Shown here: positions 38,139-47,455 of the stretch, in pieces
Position numbering within the stretch: position 1 is the first letter of the stretch
How the letters are laid out: each line of letters starts with the position of its first letter
Source of the DNA: Erythrobacter sp. HKB08
GTDB lineage: Bacteria; Pseudomonadota; Alphaproteobacteria; Sphingomonadales; Sphingomonadaceae
Length of the DNA stretch: 64,000 nucleotides
Assembly: GCF_004114695.1 (NCBI RefSeq)
Contig: NZ_CP035310.1
Span: 1-64,000 of the forward strand
Direction of reading: 5' to 3'
Program-made: the position numbers and the translations under genes
The notes under the pieces: model-generated
The model's input: only the letters and a program-made list of their open reading frames with translations
Database searches by the model: none
What the model was told of the DNA's origin: nothing

Positions 38139-38173
38139 TTGTGAACGTTCATTTTTCCCTTGTGAACGCTCCC
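38139..38173. promoter_or_regulatory. Tandem LacI-type operators between halogenase and TonB receptor genes
   Basis: TTGTGAACGTTCAT (38139-38152, with the perfect palindrome TGAACGTTCA) is followed 21 bases later by TTGTGAACGCTCCC (38160-38173). Two helical turns separate equivalent bases. CG-centred palindromes of this kind are typical LacI-family operators. A third related site precedes the GH3 gene at 44931. The rest of the 220-base intergenic region shows nothing further that I can identify. Confidence 0.7.
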
Positions 38174-38216
38174 AACAACCGATAGCCACGATGTCATAAA
38201 GGTGAAATCTAATACC

Positions 38217-41200
38217 ATGGAGGGGTATGTGTCTCGCAAATTTATGCCTTTAGCGGCCGAATCGACCAAGCGCGGATGGGCGCTCGGTACGGCTTCTACT
38301 CTTGCAATGTGTCTTGCCCTGCCTTCGGTCGCGATGGCTCAGGAAGCTCCCGCCGATGCCCCGGCGGTCGAGGAAGACGAAGCCGATGACGTCATCGTCG
38401 TCAGCGGTTTCCGCGCCTCGCTCGACGCGGCGCAGGACATCAAACGCAACGCCGACACCGTAGTCGACGTCATCACCGCAGAAGACATCGGCGCGCTGCC
38501 CGACCGTTCGGTCGCGGAAGCGCTGCAGCGTGTCCCGGGCGTCAACATCGGCCGTTTCGAGAAGACTTCGGACCCCGACCGTTTCTCGGTCGAAGGTACC
38601 GGCGTCATCATTCGCGGCCTGCCCTATGTCCGTTCCGAACTGAACGGCCGCGACATCTTCTCGGCTACCGGCGGTACGGTCCTCTCGTTCAACGACGTCT
38701 CGCCCGAGCTTCTCGGCCGCGTCGAAGTCTACAAGAACGCGACTGCCGACATGATCGACGGCGGCATCGCCGGTACGGTCAACCTCGTCACCCGCAAGCC
38801 GCTCGACAATCCGGGGCTCAACGTCTCGGGCACGCTCGAGATGAACTGGGGCGACCTGGCTGAAGAATGGTCGCCGGGCGGCTCCGTTCTGATCTCGAAC
38901 ACCTGGGAAACCCCGGGTGGCAGCATGTTCGGCCTCCAGCTGGGCTATGCCCGTTCGGAACTCGTCAGCCGCACCGACGCTTCGGGCCTGCAGGATCCCT
39001 GCTACCGCGACGCGGCGCTGGATTCGACCTGTATCCGTGCACGTGACGTGGGCTCGGGCGGCTTCGGCGACGTCAATTTCGACGCGACCGGCTTCCCGCC
39101 GGCCAACACCGTGATCGTGCCGAAGGGTGCCGGCGTCCGCACGACCACCCTCGAGCGTGACCGCGAGGCCTTCTCGGTCGTCGGCCAGTTCGAAAGCGGC
39201 GACGGTCGCCTGCTCGCAACCTTCGAATGGCTGCGTGCCGACACGCAGTTCTTCACCGACGAGTACTTCATCCAGGCGCTGGTCAACAACGACGCCGGCT
39301 TCCCGGTCGAACGTGCCGGTACCAACTGGACCTTCGACGGCAATGGCCTCTTCCAGACCGGCATCCTGACGCAGACCACCGGCGACTCGTTCTTCTCGCC
39401 TTGGGGCGGCCTGCCGACCGAGCTGGTCCACTTCCAGCGCGACACGGACGCTTCGACCGAGGACTTCTCGTTCGACGCAACGTTCCAGGCGAACGATCGC
39501 CTCGCGTTCAACTTCGAAATCCAGCACATCGGTTCGGAGCTGCGCCAGGACTCGATCATCGGCGCGATGAACACCTTCTCGGACCTCGTGATCGACAACA
39601 CCGGCAAGACGCCGTCGATCCAGTTCATCACCCCGATCGGTGCGCCGGAAGGCATCTACAACGATCCGGACTACACCTATTACTGGTTCCTGCTCGACAG
39701 TAAGGCGCGCAACGAGGGCGACCTCAACAGCGTCCGCCTCGATGCAAGCTACGAAGTGGGTGACGGCTTCCTGCGCAACGTGCGCTTCGGCAGCCGCTGG
39801 GCGGAACGTGCGCGCGTCACGCGTGACACGAACTTCAACAACTGGGGTACGCTGGGTGCTCCGTGGACCGGTGCCAACGGGCAGTGGGGCGGCGGCTATG
39901 CCCTCCCCAACACTCGCCCCTACGGCCTGTGCTGCGGTAACGGCGGCGCCTATGTCCGCGACTTCCCGGATGCGTCGAACTACGTCACGCCGTTCGCGAA
40001 CAACTTCCAGCGCGGCAATGCAGCCAACCCGATCCAGAACGGTGGCGGCTTCTTCTTCGGTGGCGACGATTTCATCGGCGACTATCTGAACGGAACCGTG
40101 ACGCAGCAGGGCCAGGCCATTACTGCCTGGAGCTTCCCCGACTTCGTCGGCGAGCAGTGGACCGTGCTGCCGGACGGCTTCAGCGAAGGCCAGATTTCCG
40201 ACGTCGAGGAAATCACCGGTGCCTTCTACGCCCGTGCGGACTGGGGCCTCGACTTCGACAACGGCTGGTCGCTCGATGGCAACATCGGCCTCCGCTACGT
40301 CCACACGACCGTCAAGAGCGGCGGCCGCATCACGCTGCCGAGCCCGAGCTTCTTCGACGATCCGACGCAGAGTGCCGGCGGCAACGGCGATGGCCGCGTT
40401 CAAATCTCGGAAGTCCAGTATGTCTGCGACAACACGCCGAACCCGACCGCCAACCTCGGCTATTGCGCACTGACCGCCGACAGGCTGGCCCAGTTTGCAG
40501 CTGCCTACACCGGCGACGTGATCATCGACGATCGTGACATCACGTTCGATCACTGGCTGCCGAGCTTCAACGCGAAGCTCGACTTCGGTGGCGGCCTCCT
40601 GCTGCGCGGTGCGGTGTCGAAGGGCATCTCCCGCCCCGACCTCGCGCTCTTCCGCGCTGGCGGCGAAGTGGTCGACAACACGGGTGACCTCCTGGCTGCG
40701 GGCCCCGACGCCCTCGCCAATGGCCCGCTGTTCCAGCTCTTCACCGGCAACCGCAACGTGCAGGCGACCGAGTCCTGGAACTACGACCTGTCGATCGAAT
40801 ACTACTTCGACGATGTCGGCTCGATCACCCTGGCCGGCTTCATCAAGGACCTTTCGGGCATCGTCAGCAGCGGCGTGAACATCGTCGACTACCCGACGTC
40901 GAACGGCTCGCTGGATGTCGAAGTGAACGGTCCGAGCAACGAGCTCGGCGGCCAGCTCAAGGGTTTCGAGATCGCCTATCAGGACGTCTTCGAATTCCTG
41001 CCCGGACCGCTCGACGGTCTCGGCACGCAGCTGACCTACACCTACATCGATGCCGGCGACTTCACGAACCCGGACCTCATCGGCAACCGTGGCACCTTCG
41101 CCTCGCAGCAGCCGCTGCAGGGTGTGTCGGAGCACACGATCAACGCGACGGTGTTCTACGAAAAGGGACCGATCTCGGCCCGTGCCGCCTACAACTGGCG

Positions 41201-41453
41201 CTCGGAGTTCCTGATCACCCCGCGTGACGACATCTTCCCGTTCTCGCCGATCTGGCAGGAAAGCACGGGCCAGCTCGACGCGTCGATCTTCTTCACGGTG
41301 AACGACAAACTCAAGCTGGGTGTGCAGGGCGTGAACCTCCTCGACGAGGTGACCCGCACCAGCCAGGTGATCGACTTCGACGGTACGCGTCTCAGCCGTA
41401 ACGCGTTCCGCAACGACCGTCGCCTCACCTTCCTCGCCCGCTTCGACTTCTGA
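38217..41453 (+). CDS. TonB-dependent receptor (large, proteobacterial sugar-uptake type)
   Basis: About 1078 residues. A signal peptide (ALPSVAMAQ) and a TonB box (DDVIVVSGF) are followed by the plug domain (RASLDAAQDIKRNADTVVDV, ALPDRSVAEALQRVPGVNI). A 22-strand barrel then ends in a terminal Phe (RLTFLARFDF). The size and plug type match Sphingomonas/Caulobacter receptors for oligosaccharides. It probably imports glucan fragments made by the GH16 enzyme encoded next. The start is uncertain: ATG 38217 is used; GTG 38229 directly after GGAGGGG is possible. An intrinsic terminator closes the gene. Confidence 0.9.
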   Translation: MEGYVSRKFMPLAAESTKRGWALGTASTLAMCLALPSVAMAQEAPADAPAVEEDEADDVIVVSGFRASLDAAQDIKRNADTVVDVITAEDIGALPDRSVAEALQRVPGVNIGRFEKTSDPDRFSVEGTGVIIRGLPYVRSELNGRDIFSATGGTVLSFNDVSPELLGRVEVYKNATADMIDGGIAGTVNLVTRKPLDNPGLNVSGTLEMNWGDLAEEWSPGGSVLISNTWETPGGSMFGLQLGYARSELVSRTDASGLQDPCYRDAALDSTCIRARDVGSGGFGDVNFDATGFPPANTVIVPKGAGVRTTTLERDREAFSVVGQFESGDGRLLATFEWLRADTQFFTDEYFIQALVNNDAGFPVERAGTNWTFDGNGLFQTGILTQTTGDSFFSPWGGLPTELVHFQRDTDASTEDFSFDATFQANDRLAFNFEIQHIGSELRQDSIIGAMNTFSDLVIDNTGKTPSIQFITPIGAPEGIYNDPDYTYYWFLLDSKARNEGDLNSVRLDASYEVGDGFLRNVRFGSRWAERARVTRDTNFNNWGTLGAPWTGANGQWGGGYALPNTRPYGLCCGNGGAYVRDFPDASNYVTPFANNFQRGNAANPIQNGGGFFFGGDDFIGDYLNGTVTQQGQAITAWSFPDFVGEQWTVLPDGFSEGQISDVEEITGAFYARADWGLDFDNGWSLDGNIGLRYVHTTVKSGGRITLPSPSFFDDPTQSAGGNGDGRVQISEVQYVCDNTPNPTANLGYCALTADRLAQFAAAYTGDVIIDDRDITFDHWLPSFNAKLDFGGGLLLRGAVSKGISRPDLALFRAGGEVVDNTGDLLAAGPDALANGPLFQLFTGNRNVQATESWNYDLSIEYYFDDVGSITLAGFIKDLSGIVSSGVNIVDYPTSNGSLDVEVNGPSNELGGQLKGFEIAYQDVFEFLPGPLDGLGTQLTYTYIDAGDFTNPDLIGNRGTFASQQPLQGVSEHTINATVFYEKGPISARAAYNWRSEFLITPRDDIFPFSPIWQESTGQLDASIFFTVNDKLKLGVQGVNLLDEVTRTSQVIDFDGTRLSRNAFRNDRRLTFLARFDF

Positions 41454-41483
41454 CGGGGGGTCCGGCCTTAGGGACGGACACAT

Positions 41484-41523
41484 ATGGGCCCTTGCCGCTT
41501 GCGGCAGGGGCCCATTTTGTTTT
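41484..41523 (+). terminator. Intrinsic terminator after the TonB receptor
   Basis: ATGGGCCC followed by TTGCCG pairs with CGGCAG and GGGCCCAT around a four-base loop, giving a 14-pair stem, and is followed by TTTTGTTTTCC. It lies 30 bases past the receptor stop codon and separates it from the GH16 gene. Confidence 0.9.
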
Positions 41524-41591
41524 CCTTGACGAAACAGGCGACAATGATCCTGCAATCAGCTGCCGGATCGCATTGGCGAGAGGATAATCCC

Positions 41592-42650
41592 ATGTCTCCA
41601 GCTCTCACTTCCGCGCTGGCGGAGCCGCGCCAACGGAGCATTTGCACGCGGCTGGCTCCCGTTATCGGGCTCGCGATGCTGGCGGCATCGTGCGCGCAGC
41701 CAAGCAATGGCAAGCGCGAGATCATCGAGACTGTCACCATGCCCCAGCCGGGCACATCGCGCACGCCGGGCACTGAAAGCGGCTGGACGCTGGTGTGGTC
41801 CGACGAGTTCGACGGCGAAGCAATCGACCGCACCAAGTGGTCGTTCGACGTCGATTGCTGGGGCGGCGGCAATGAAGAGCGGCAGTGCTACCGCGACGAT
41901 CCGTCGAATGCCGCAATCGAGGATGGCAAGCTCGTCATCACCGCGCGGCGCGAAGAGCATACCGGCGCCGCATGGCCGCCGCATCTTCGCGCATCGATGC
42001 CCGATCCCGATCGCCAGGCGACCAAGCCCTTCACGTCCGCGCGGCTCGTCACGAAGGGCAACGCCGCCTGGAAATACGGCCGCATCGAGGTTCGCGCCAA
42101 GCTGCCGCAAGGCCAGGGCGTCTGGCCGGCGATCTGGATGCTTCCGGAGGACAATACGTACGGCGGCTGGGCCTCTTCGGGCGAAATCGACATTCTCGAG
42201 GCGGTGAACCTCGGCGTTCCCTGCGCGAAATGCCCTACGGGACGCGAGGACACGATCCTCGGCACGCTGCACTTCGGCGGCCAATGGCCCGACAACGCGC
42301 TTCACAGCAGCGAAGTCCATGCGACCGACGTGCTCGATGGCTTCCATACCTTTGGCATTGTGTGGGACGAAGGTGTGATCGAATGGACCTTCGACGGGCG
42401 GGTCTTCGCCCGCAAGACGTCGGACAACTGGTGGTCGGCGGGGTCCGACGCACCCAATGCTCCGTTCGATCAAGCGTTTCACCTGCTTCTCAACCTTGCG
42501 ATTGGTGGCGGATTGCCCGAAGGTCGCGGCCTGGGGGGCGTATCCGAAGAAGGTTTTCCCAAGAGGATGGAAGTGGATTGGGTCCGGGTGTGGCGATGCG
42601 ATGCCCGGGCAGGGGAAGATGGCAGCTGTGCTGCCGGACGGGAGGAATAG
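41592..42650 (+). CDS. GH16 family lipoprotein (endo-beta-1,3-glucanase/laminarinase type)
   Basis: About 352 residues. The signal ends in a lipobox (MLAASC), so the enzyme is anchored in a membrane. The GH16 catalytic signature EIDILE gives nucleophile E198, D200 and acid/base E203. GKLVITARRE, GRIEVRAKLP and GVWPAIWMLPE are family blocks. The DIxE form without inserted bulge residues fits laminarinases. ATG 41592 follows GAGAGGA; longer in-frame starts run into the terminator. It would cut beta-glucan at the cell surface for import by the receptor upstream. Confidence 0.88.
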   Translation: MSPALTSALAEPRQRSICTRLAPVIGLAMLAASCAQPSNGKREIIETVTMPQPGTSRTPGTESGWTLVWSDEFDGEAIDRTKWSFDVDCWGGGNEERQCYRDDPSNAAIEDGKLVITARREEHTGAAWPPHLRASMPDPDRQATKPFTSARLVTKGNAAWKYGRIEVRAKLPQGQGVWPAIWMLPEDNTYGGWASSGEIDILEAVNLGVPCAKCPTGREDTILGTLHFGGQWPDNALHSSEVHATDVLDGFHTFGIVWDEGVIEWTFDGRVFARKTSDNWWSAGSDAPNAPFDQAFHLLLNLAIGGGLPEGRGLGGVSEEGFPKRMEVDWVRVWRCDARAGEDGSCAAGREE

Positions 42651-42653
42651 GAA

Positions 42654-43709
42654 ATGGCACGGCGGCGCCAGGCCGTAACGATCAAGCACGTGGCAGCCGA
42701 TGCAGGGGTTTCCCTGCAGACGGTCAGCCGCGTCATCAACGACGGGCCCAATGTCCGGCCCGAAATGCGCGAGCGCGTGCAGGCCTCGATCGAGAAGCTG
42801 GGCTACGTCCCCTCGATCGCAGCGCAGCGCATGAGCGGCGCGAAATCCTATCTCATCCTCGCGCTGAACGATCGCGAGCGCACGATCGAGGACTGGCGCA
42901 AGCGCGAGGGTAGCGACTGGGTCGACCAGATGCTGCTCGGCGGGATGCTGAAATGTGCAGAGCACGGTTATCGCATGATGATCGAACTGGTCGACACGCA
43001 TAGCGACCATGTCGAGCGCGAACTCGGCGCAGCGCTGACCGCCTTGCAGCCCGACGGCGTGATCCTGACGCCGCCGCACTCGGAAAACCCGCTGATCACC
43101 GGCCTGCTCGCCGAACGCCAGATACCCTTCGCCCGGATCGGCACGAGGGTCGAAGGGCCGGGCATGCGCATCACCATGAATGACGAAGGATCGGCCCGGA
43201 AGGCGACCGAATTCCTCCTCGGCCTCGGCCATCGCCGGGTCGGCTTCATCTCCGGCTCGCGCGAATATTCGCTGAGCGGGCGTCGCGAAGCAGGCTGGCG
43301 CACGGCGATGGCGGATGCAGGGCTCGACGTAGAAGACCTCTATGCGGTCGGCGATTTCAGCTACGAATCGGGCGTGCGTGCATCGGAGAAACTGCTCGGC
43401 CAGTCGAACCGCCCGACGGCTATCCTGGCGAGCAACGACCAGATGGCACTCGGCGCGCTCGATGTCGCCAAGCGGATGGGGATCGAAGTGCCCGAGGACT
43501 TGTCGCTCATCAGCTTCGACAACACGCCGCTTGCCCGGTTCACGCGGCCGGCCTTGACCGCGATCGACCAGCCGATTGCCGAGACGGCTTCGCGCGCAGT
43601 CGAGGCGATCATCGAATCGGACGGCCGCTCGGTCGACAGCGACGAAGTGCTCGTCGTCCCCGGCTCGCTCATCGAGCGGGAATCGACGGCACCGCCGCGC
43701 AATGGCTGA
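42654..43709 (+). CDS. LacI-family transcriptional regulator
   Basis: A 351-residue regulator with an N-terminal helix-turn-helix (TIKHVAADAGVSLQTVSRVI) and hinge (VQASIEKLGYVPSIAAQRMS), then a sugar-binding sensor domain (DGVILTPPHSENPLI, PTAILASNDQMALGAL). It begins three bases after the GH16 stop and overlaps the MFS gene by eight bases, so it belongs to the glucan operon. It is the best candidate for binding the GAACGTTC-type operators before the TonB and GH3 genes. Confidence 0.92.
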   Translation: MARRRQAVTIKHVAADAGVSLQTVSRVINDGPNVRPEMRERVQASIEKLGYVPSIAAQRMSGAKSYLILALNDRERTIEDWRKREGSDWVDQMLLGGMLKCAEHGYRMMIELVDTHSDHVERELGAALTALQPDGVILTPPHSENPLITGLLAERQIPFARIGTRVEGPGMRITMNDEGSARKATEFLLGLGHRRVGFISGSREYSLSGRREAGWRTAMADAGLDVEDLYAVGDFSYESGVRASEKLLGQSNRPTAILASNDQMALGALDVAKRMGIEVPEDLSLISFDNTPLARFTRPALTAIDQPIAETASRAVEAIIESDGRSVDSDEVLVVPGSLIERESTAPPRNG

Positions 43710-44892
43710 CGCAGACGCGCGGCAATCGACGCGCTTCCTGCTGCTCTACGGTCTCGCATTCGCCGGGGGCGCGGTGGCCTATGTGCCGTTCCTGACGATC
43801 CTCCTGCCGCTGCGGATCAAGGAAATCTCCGGGATCGCCGATGTCGAATGGCTCGCACTCGTGACCTTCGGCGGAGCGGTGGCGGCGAGCCTCGCCAATA
43901 TCGGCTTCGGCTGGGCGAGCGACCGCACCAGGGACCGCCGTATCTGGGTCTGGGCGGGCATGATCCTGTCCTCGCTCCTGTTGGTCGGCGTATCGCAAGC
44001 GCAGTCGCTGGAGCTTCTGATCGGCGCGGTCTTCCTGTGGCAGCTGGCGCTCAACATGATGCTCGCGCCGCTTGCCGCATGGGCGGGCGATTGTGTGCCC
44101 GACGAGCAGAAGGGCATGCTCGGCGGGCTGCTGGCCTTCGCCCCGGCATTCGGCGCGATGACCGGTGCGATAATAACCATACCCGGGCTTGCCGGACCCG
44201 ATGCGCGCCTCGTCATCATCGCCATCGCCGTAGTTGCACTGGTCACTCCTGCGCTCGTCTTCGGACGTCCCAAGCCCATGCCGCACCTGACCGAGCCGAC
44301 CCTTGCTGATCAAGCTGGCGAGGATTCGAGCGACAAGGTGCAGACGATCCTGCGGATGTGGGTCGCACGCCTGCTCGTACAGATCGCCGAGGCAGCGCTG
44401 TTCGCCTATTTGCTGTTCTGGCTGCTCTCGCTCTCGCCGCAGGTGACCGACAACGACACGGCGCGCCTGTTCGGCTTCGTGCTGCTCGCCGCCATTCCGC
44501 TCGCCTTCCTCGCCGGTGTCTATGCCGACCGGACGGGCCATCCGATCCGCCCGCTCGCGATTGCATCCTTCGTTGCCGCGACAGGGCTTGGCGTGATGCT
44601 GCTCGCACCCGGCATCACCGTCGGCATCGCCGGCTATGTCATCTTCAGCGTCGCGGCGAGCGTCTTCCTCGCCCAGCATTCGAGCCAGGTTTTGCGCGTC
44701 CTGCCGAAGCCGCAAAGCAGGGGGCGCGACCTCGGCCTGTTCAACCTTACGAACACGGTGCCATCGCTCATCATGCCGTGGCTCGCGCTCGGGATAATCC
44801 CGCGATTCGGCTATTCCGGCCTGTTCGCGGTGCTTGCCGTTTTCGCTCTCATCGCGGGAATCCTGCTCGCAACCGCCCGCCGCCCTGCATAG
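43702..44892 (+). CDS. MFS transporter of the glucan locus
   Basis: A 396-residue protein with about 12 membrane helices, starting MADADARQSTRFLLLYGLAF. The sequence between helices 2 and 3 (WASDRTRDRRIWVWAGM) is the MFS A-motif region. Position after a LacI regulator and before a GH3 glucosidase suggests uptake of glucose or short glucans across the inner membrane. The start overlaps the lacI end by eight bases. The exact substrate is not readable. Confidence 0.82.
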   Translation: MADADARQSTRFLLLYGLAFAGGAVAYVPFLTILLPLRIKEISGIADVEWLALVTFGGAVAASLANIGFGWASDRTRDRRIWVWAGMILSSLLLVGVSQAQSLELLIGAVFLWQLALNMMLAPLAAWAGDCVPDEQKGMLGGLLAFAPAFGAMTGAIITIPGLAGPDARLVIIAIAVVALVTPALVFGRPKPMPHLTEPTLADQAGEDSSDKVQTILRMWVARLLVQIAEAALFAYLLFWLLSLSPQVTDNDTARLFGFVLLAAIPLAFLAGVYADRTGHPIRPLAIASFVAATGLGVMLLAPGITVGIAGYVIFSVAASVFLAQHSSQVLRVLPKPQSRGRDLGLFNLTNTVPSLIMPWLALGIIPRFGYSGLFAVLAVFALIAGILLATARRPA

Positions 44893-44930
44893 CCGCTTGA
44901 TTTAGTCCGCGGCCCGTGCTCTTGTCGGAT

Positions 44931-44946
44931 TGAGAACGTTCCCAAG
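44931..44946. promoter_or_regulatory. LacI-type operator before the GH3 gene
   Basis: TGAGAACGTTCCCAAG contains the palindrome GAACGTTC (44934-44941) and is nearly identical to the two sites at 38139-38173 (GTGAACGCTCCCAA). It lies 24 bases upstream of the GH3 start codon, a position suited to repression. It links the receptor and the glucosidase into one regulon. Confidence 0.7.
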
Positions 44947-44964
44947 AGTACGGAGGGGTGTGGG

Positions 44965-47346
44965 ATGTATCGCTCGTTTGCAACTATGGCTGCCTGTGTG
45001 GCGCTGGTCGGCTGTGCCGGCTCGCCGACCGTCCAGTCTGCTGCATCGACACAAGGCACCGAGGCCGCTGCCGCAGTCTCGCCTGAAGAGGCGGTCATTG
45101 CCGACCTGCTGTCGCGCATGACGCTCGAGCGCAAGATCGCCCAGCTTATCCAGCCGCAGATCAATTCGGTCACGCCCGAGGAAATGCGCAAGTACCGCTG
45201 GGGCAGCTACCTCAACGGGGGCAACGGCGGCCCATATGGCGACGAGTTCGCCCCGGCCTCCGAATGGCTGCGCCTCGCCGACGAGATGTGGGACGCAAGC
45301 ACCGCACCGCTTCCGGGCGACGAGCCTGCCATCCCGACCATGTGGGGCACCGACGCGGTGCACGGCCACACCAACGTCATCCAGGCGACCATCTTCCCGC
45401 ACAACATCGGCCTCGGCGCGACTGGCGATCCCGACCTGATCCGCCAGATCGGCGCGGCGACCGCGACCGAGATCGAGGTGACCGGTATCGACTGGAACTT
45501 CTCGCCGACCGTCGCCGTCGCGCGCGACGACCGTTGGGGGCGGACCTACGAAAGCTATTCCGAAGACCCGCAGATCGTCGCCGAAATGGGCGCGGCGCTG
45601 GTCGAAGGACTGCAGGGCAAGAAGGGTGCCGACGATTTCCTCGGCACCGGCCGCGTCATTGCGACAGCCAAGCATTTCTTCGCCGACGGCGGCACCGACC
45701 AGGGCGTCGACCAAGGCGATGTGAACGGCGATCTCGAAGCGCTCAAGGCGATCCACGCCGTGCCCTACCCCGCCGCGATCGATGTCGGCGTCGAGGCAAT
45801 CATGGCGAGCTTCAACTCGATCAACGGGAAGAAGATGCATGGCCGCAAGGACCTGCTGACCGATGTGCTGCGCGGCGAAATGGGCTTCGAAGGCCTCGTT
45901 GTCGGCGACTGGAACGCGCACGGCCAGATCGAGGGCTGCACCGTCAGCGACTGTCCGCAATCGCTTCTCGCCGGGCTCGACATCTACATGGTGCCTGACG
46001 ACGCGGTGGCTCTCTACGAGAACCTCCTCGCACAGGTAAACGACGGGACGATCCCGCTCGAACGCGTGGACGAAGCGGTGACCCGTATCCTGCGCGTCAA
46101 ATACCGCGCCGGCCTGCTCGGCCCCAACGCGGTGAAGCCTTCGGCGCGCCCGAATGCAGGCGAATACGACAAGCTCGGCATGGCCCCGCACCGCGCCGTA
46201 GCGCGCGAAGCGGTCGCCAAGTCGCAGGTCGTGCTCAAGAACGACGGCGTCCTCCCGCTCGCGGGCGGATCGAAGGTCCTTGTGGCAGGCGTCGCGGCGG
46301 ATTCGATCGCCCAGGCGGCTGGCGGCTGGACGCTCACCTGGCAGGGCGGGCGCGAGCTGACCAACGACTATTTCCCGGGTGCGACCTCGATCTTCGCCGG
46401 CATCAAGCAGGCGGCCGAGGAAGCCGGCGGAAGCGCGACGCTGTCGGAGGACGGCAGCTATAGCGCCAAGCCGGACGTCGCCGTGGTGGTCTTCGGCGAG
46501 GAGCCCTATGCCGAGTTCGCCGGCGACCGGAAGAACCTCCTCTTCTCCGACGAGGAAGGCCTCGCGCTCCTGAAGAAGTTCGACGCGGAAGGCATTCCCG
46601 CCGTCGCGGTTTTCCTTTCCGGGCGTCCGCTGTGGGTCAACCGCGAGCTCAACGCATCCGACGCATTCGTCGCATCCTGGCTGCCCGGCAGCGAAGGCGC
46701 GGGCGTTGCCGACATCCTGTTCGGCAAGCGCGCCGCGACCGGCCGCCTGTCCTTCAGCTGGCCCGCAGGCTGCGAAGGCGCGCCGCTCAACGGCCCTGAA
46801 GGCGCTCTCTTCGCGCTCGGCTATGGCCGCGACCTGTCCGACACCTCGCCGCTCGGCGAGCTCGATGAAAGCTGCGGCTATATCGACGGCGATGCTCCGT
46901 CCGACTGGTATTCGATGGGGCGTCTCGCTGCAGGTGTCACTGCCATGGCCGGCACGATCGACCTGCCGAACCTGCGCGGTGAAGGTGGCGGCATCGTTGC
47001 CCGCGGTATCGACCGCAACCGGCAGGAAGACGCGCGGCAGGTCACATTCGGCCCGAACAGCACGCTGACGCTGACCGGCAGCGGTTCGGGGGCATTCCTC
47101 GTGACCTACGACCTCGCATCGGCTCCTGCCGGCACCTTCACCATCTCGAGCGGCGGCAACAGCTTCGATGCGACGCGGCAGCTGACGGTGGCCGCAGGCA
47201 AGGGCTGGCGCGAAATGGTTTTGACGCCCGATTGCCTCGGCACGCTGGGCGACAGCCTGACGATTTCGACCGACGCGCCGCTCGTTCTCGGTATCGCGGA
47301 AGTCTCGCGCCGCGAGCTGCCCGAGGGGACGCGCTGCTCGTTCTGA
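44965..47346 (+). CDS. GH3 family beta-glucosidase lipoprotein
   Basis: A 793-residue enzyme with lipobox VALVGC at the N-terminus. The GH3 N-terminal barrel includes GTDAVHGHTNV, KHFFADGGTDQGVDQGD and the nucleophile motif VVGDWN with D315. The C-terminal alpha/beta sandwich carries VVVFGEEPYAEFAGD, and a jelly-roll-like tail follows. The type is exo-acting beta-1,3/1,4-glucosidase, which would finish glucan breakdown to glucose in the periplasm. It has a GGAGGGG ribosome-binding site and the LacI-type operator just upstream. Confidence 0.92.
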   Translation: MYRSFATMAACVALVGCAGSPTVQSAASTQGTEAAAAVSPEEAVIADLLSRMTLERKIAQLIQPQINSVTPEEMRKYRWGSYLNGGNGGPYGDEFAPASEWLRLADEMWDASTAPLPGDEPAIPTMWGTDAVHGHTNVIQATIFPHNIGLGATGDPDLIRQIGAATATEIEVTGIDWNFSPTVAVARDDRWGRTYESYSEDPQIVAEMGAALVEGLQGKKGADDFLGTGRVIATAKHFFADGGTDQGVDQGDVNGDLEALKAIHAVPYPAAIDVGVEAIMASFNSINGKKMHGRKDLLTDVLRGEMGFEGLVVGDWNAHGQIEGCTVSDCPQSLLAGLDIYMVPDDAVALYENLLAQVNDGTIPLERVDEAVTRILRVKYRAGLLGPNAVKPSARPNAGEYDKLGMAPHRAVAREAVAKSQVVLKNDGVLPLAGGSKVLVAGVAADSIAQAAGGWTLTWQGGRELTNDYFPGATSIFAGIKQAAEEAGGSATLSEDGSYSAKPDVAVVVFGEEPYAEFAGDRKNLLFSDEEGLALLKKFDAEGIPAVAVFLSGRPLWVNRELNASDAFVASWLPGSEGAGVADILFGKRAATGRLSFSWPAGCEGAPLNGPEGALFALGYGRDLSDTSPLGELDESCGYIDGDAPSDWYSMGRLAAGVTAMAGTIDLPNLRGEGGGIVARGIDRNRQEDARQVTFGPNSTLTLTGSGSGAFLVTYDLASAPAGTFTISSGGNSFDATRQLTVAAGKGWREMVLTPDCLGTLGDSLTISTDAPLVLGIAEVSRRELPEGTRCSF

Positions 47347-47350
47347 GTGT

Positions 47351-47362
47351 GAATTCGAATTC
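47351..47362. promoter_or_regulatory. Palindrome GAATTCGAATTC before the SSS transporter gene
   Basis: A perfect 12-base palindrome five bases after the GH3 stop and 94 before the transporter start. It could be an operator distinct from the GAACGTTC class, or chance. The remaining intergenic sequence to 47455 has a GGGAGGG ribosome-binding site and no other clear signal. Confidence 0.35.
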
Positions 47363-47455
47363 GCGTGGACGGCTTGGAAGTCCGCGCTAGTAAGTGACTG
47401 GGATACGACAAGGGCGTGCGCCACGAAGCGCATCGCCCACCGGGAGGGTTAAGAC

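Noticed and set aside
38250-41555. A 1101-codon open frame opposite the TonB receptor
   Set aside because: Composition is typical antisense shadow, no domain is visible, and the receptor reading frame is unmistakable.
41484-41591. Extended N-terminus of the GH16 protein from 41484
   Set aside because: It would begin inside the terminator hairpin of the receptor gene, and the lipoprotein signal fits ATG 41592 with its own ribosome-binding site.
44902-47433. An 843-codon open frame opposite the GH3 gene
   Set aside because: Antisense shadow; the GH3 catalytic and lipobox motifs are on the plus strand.
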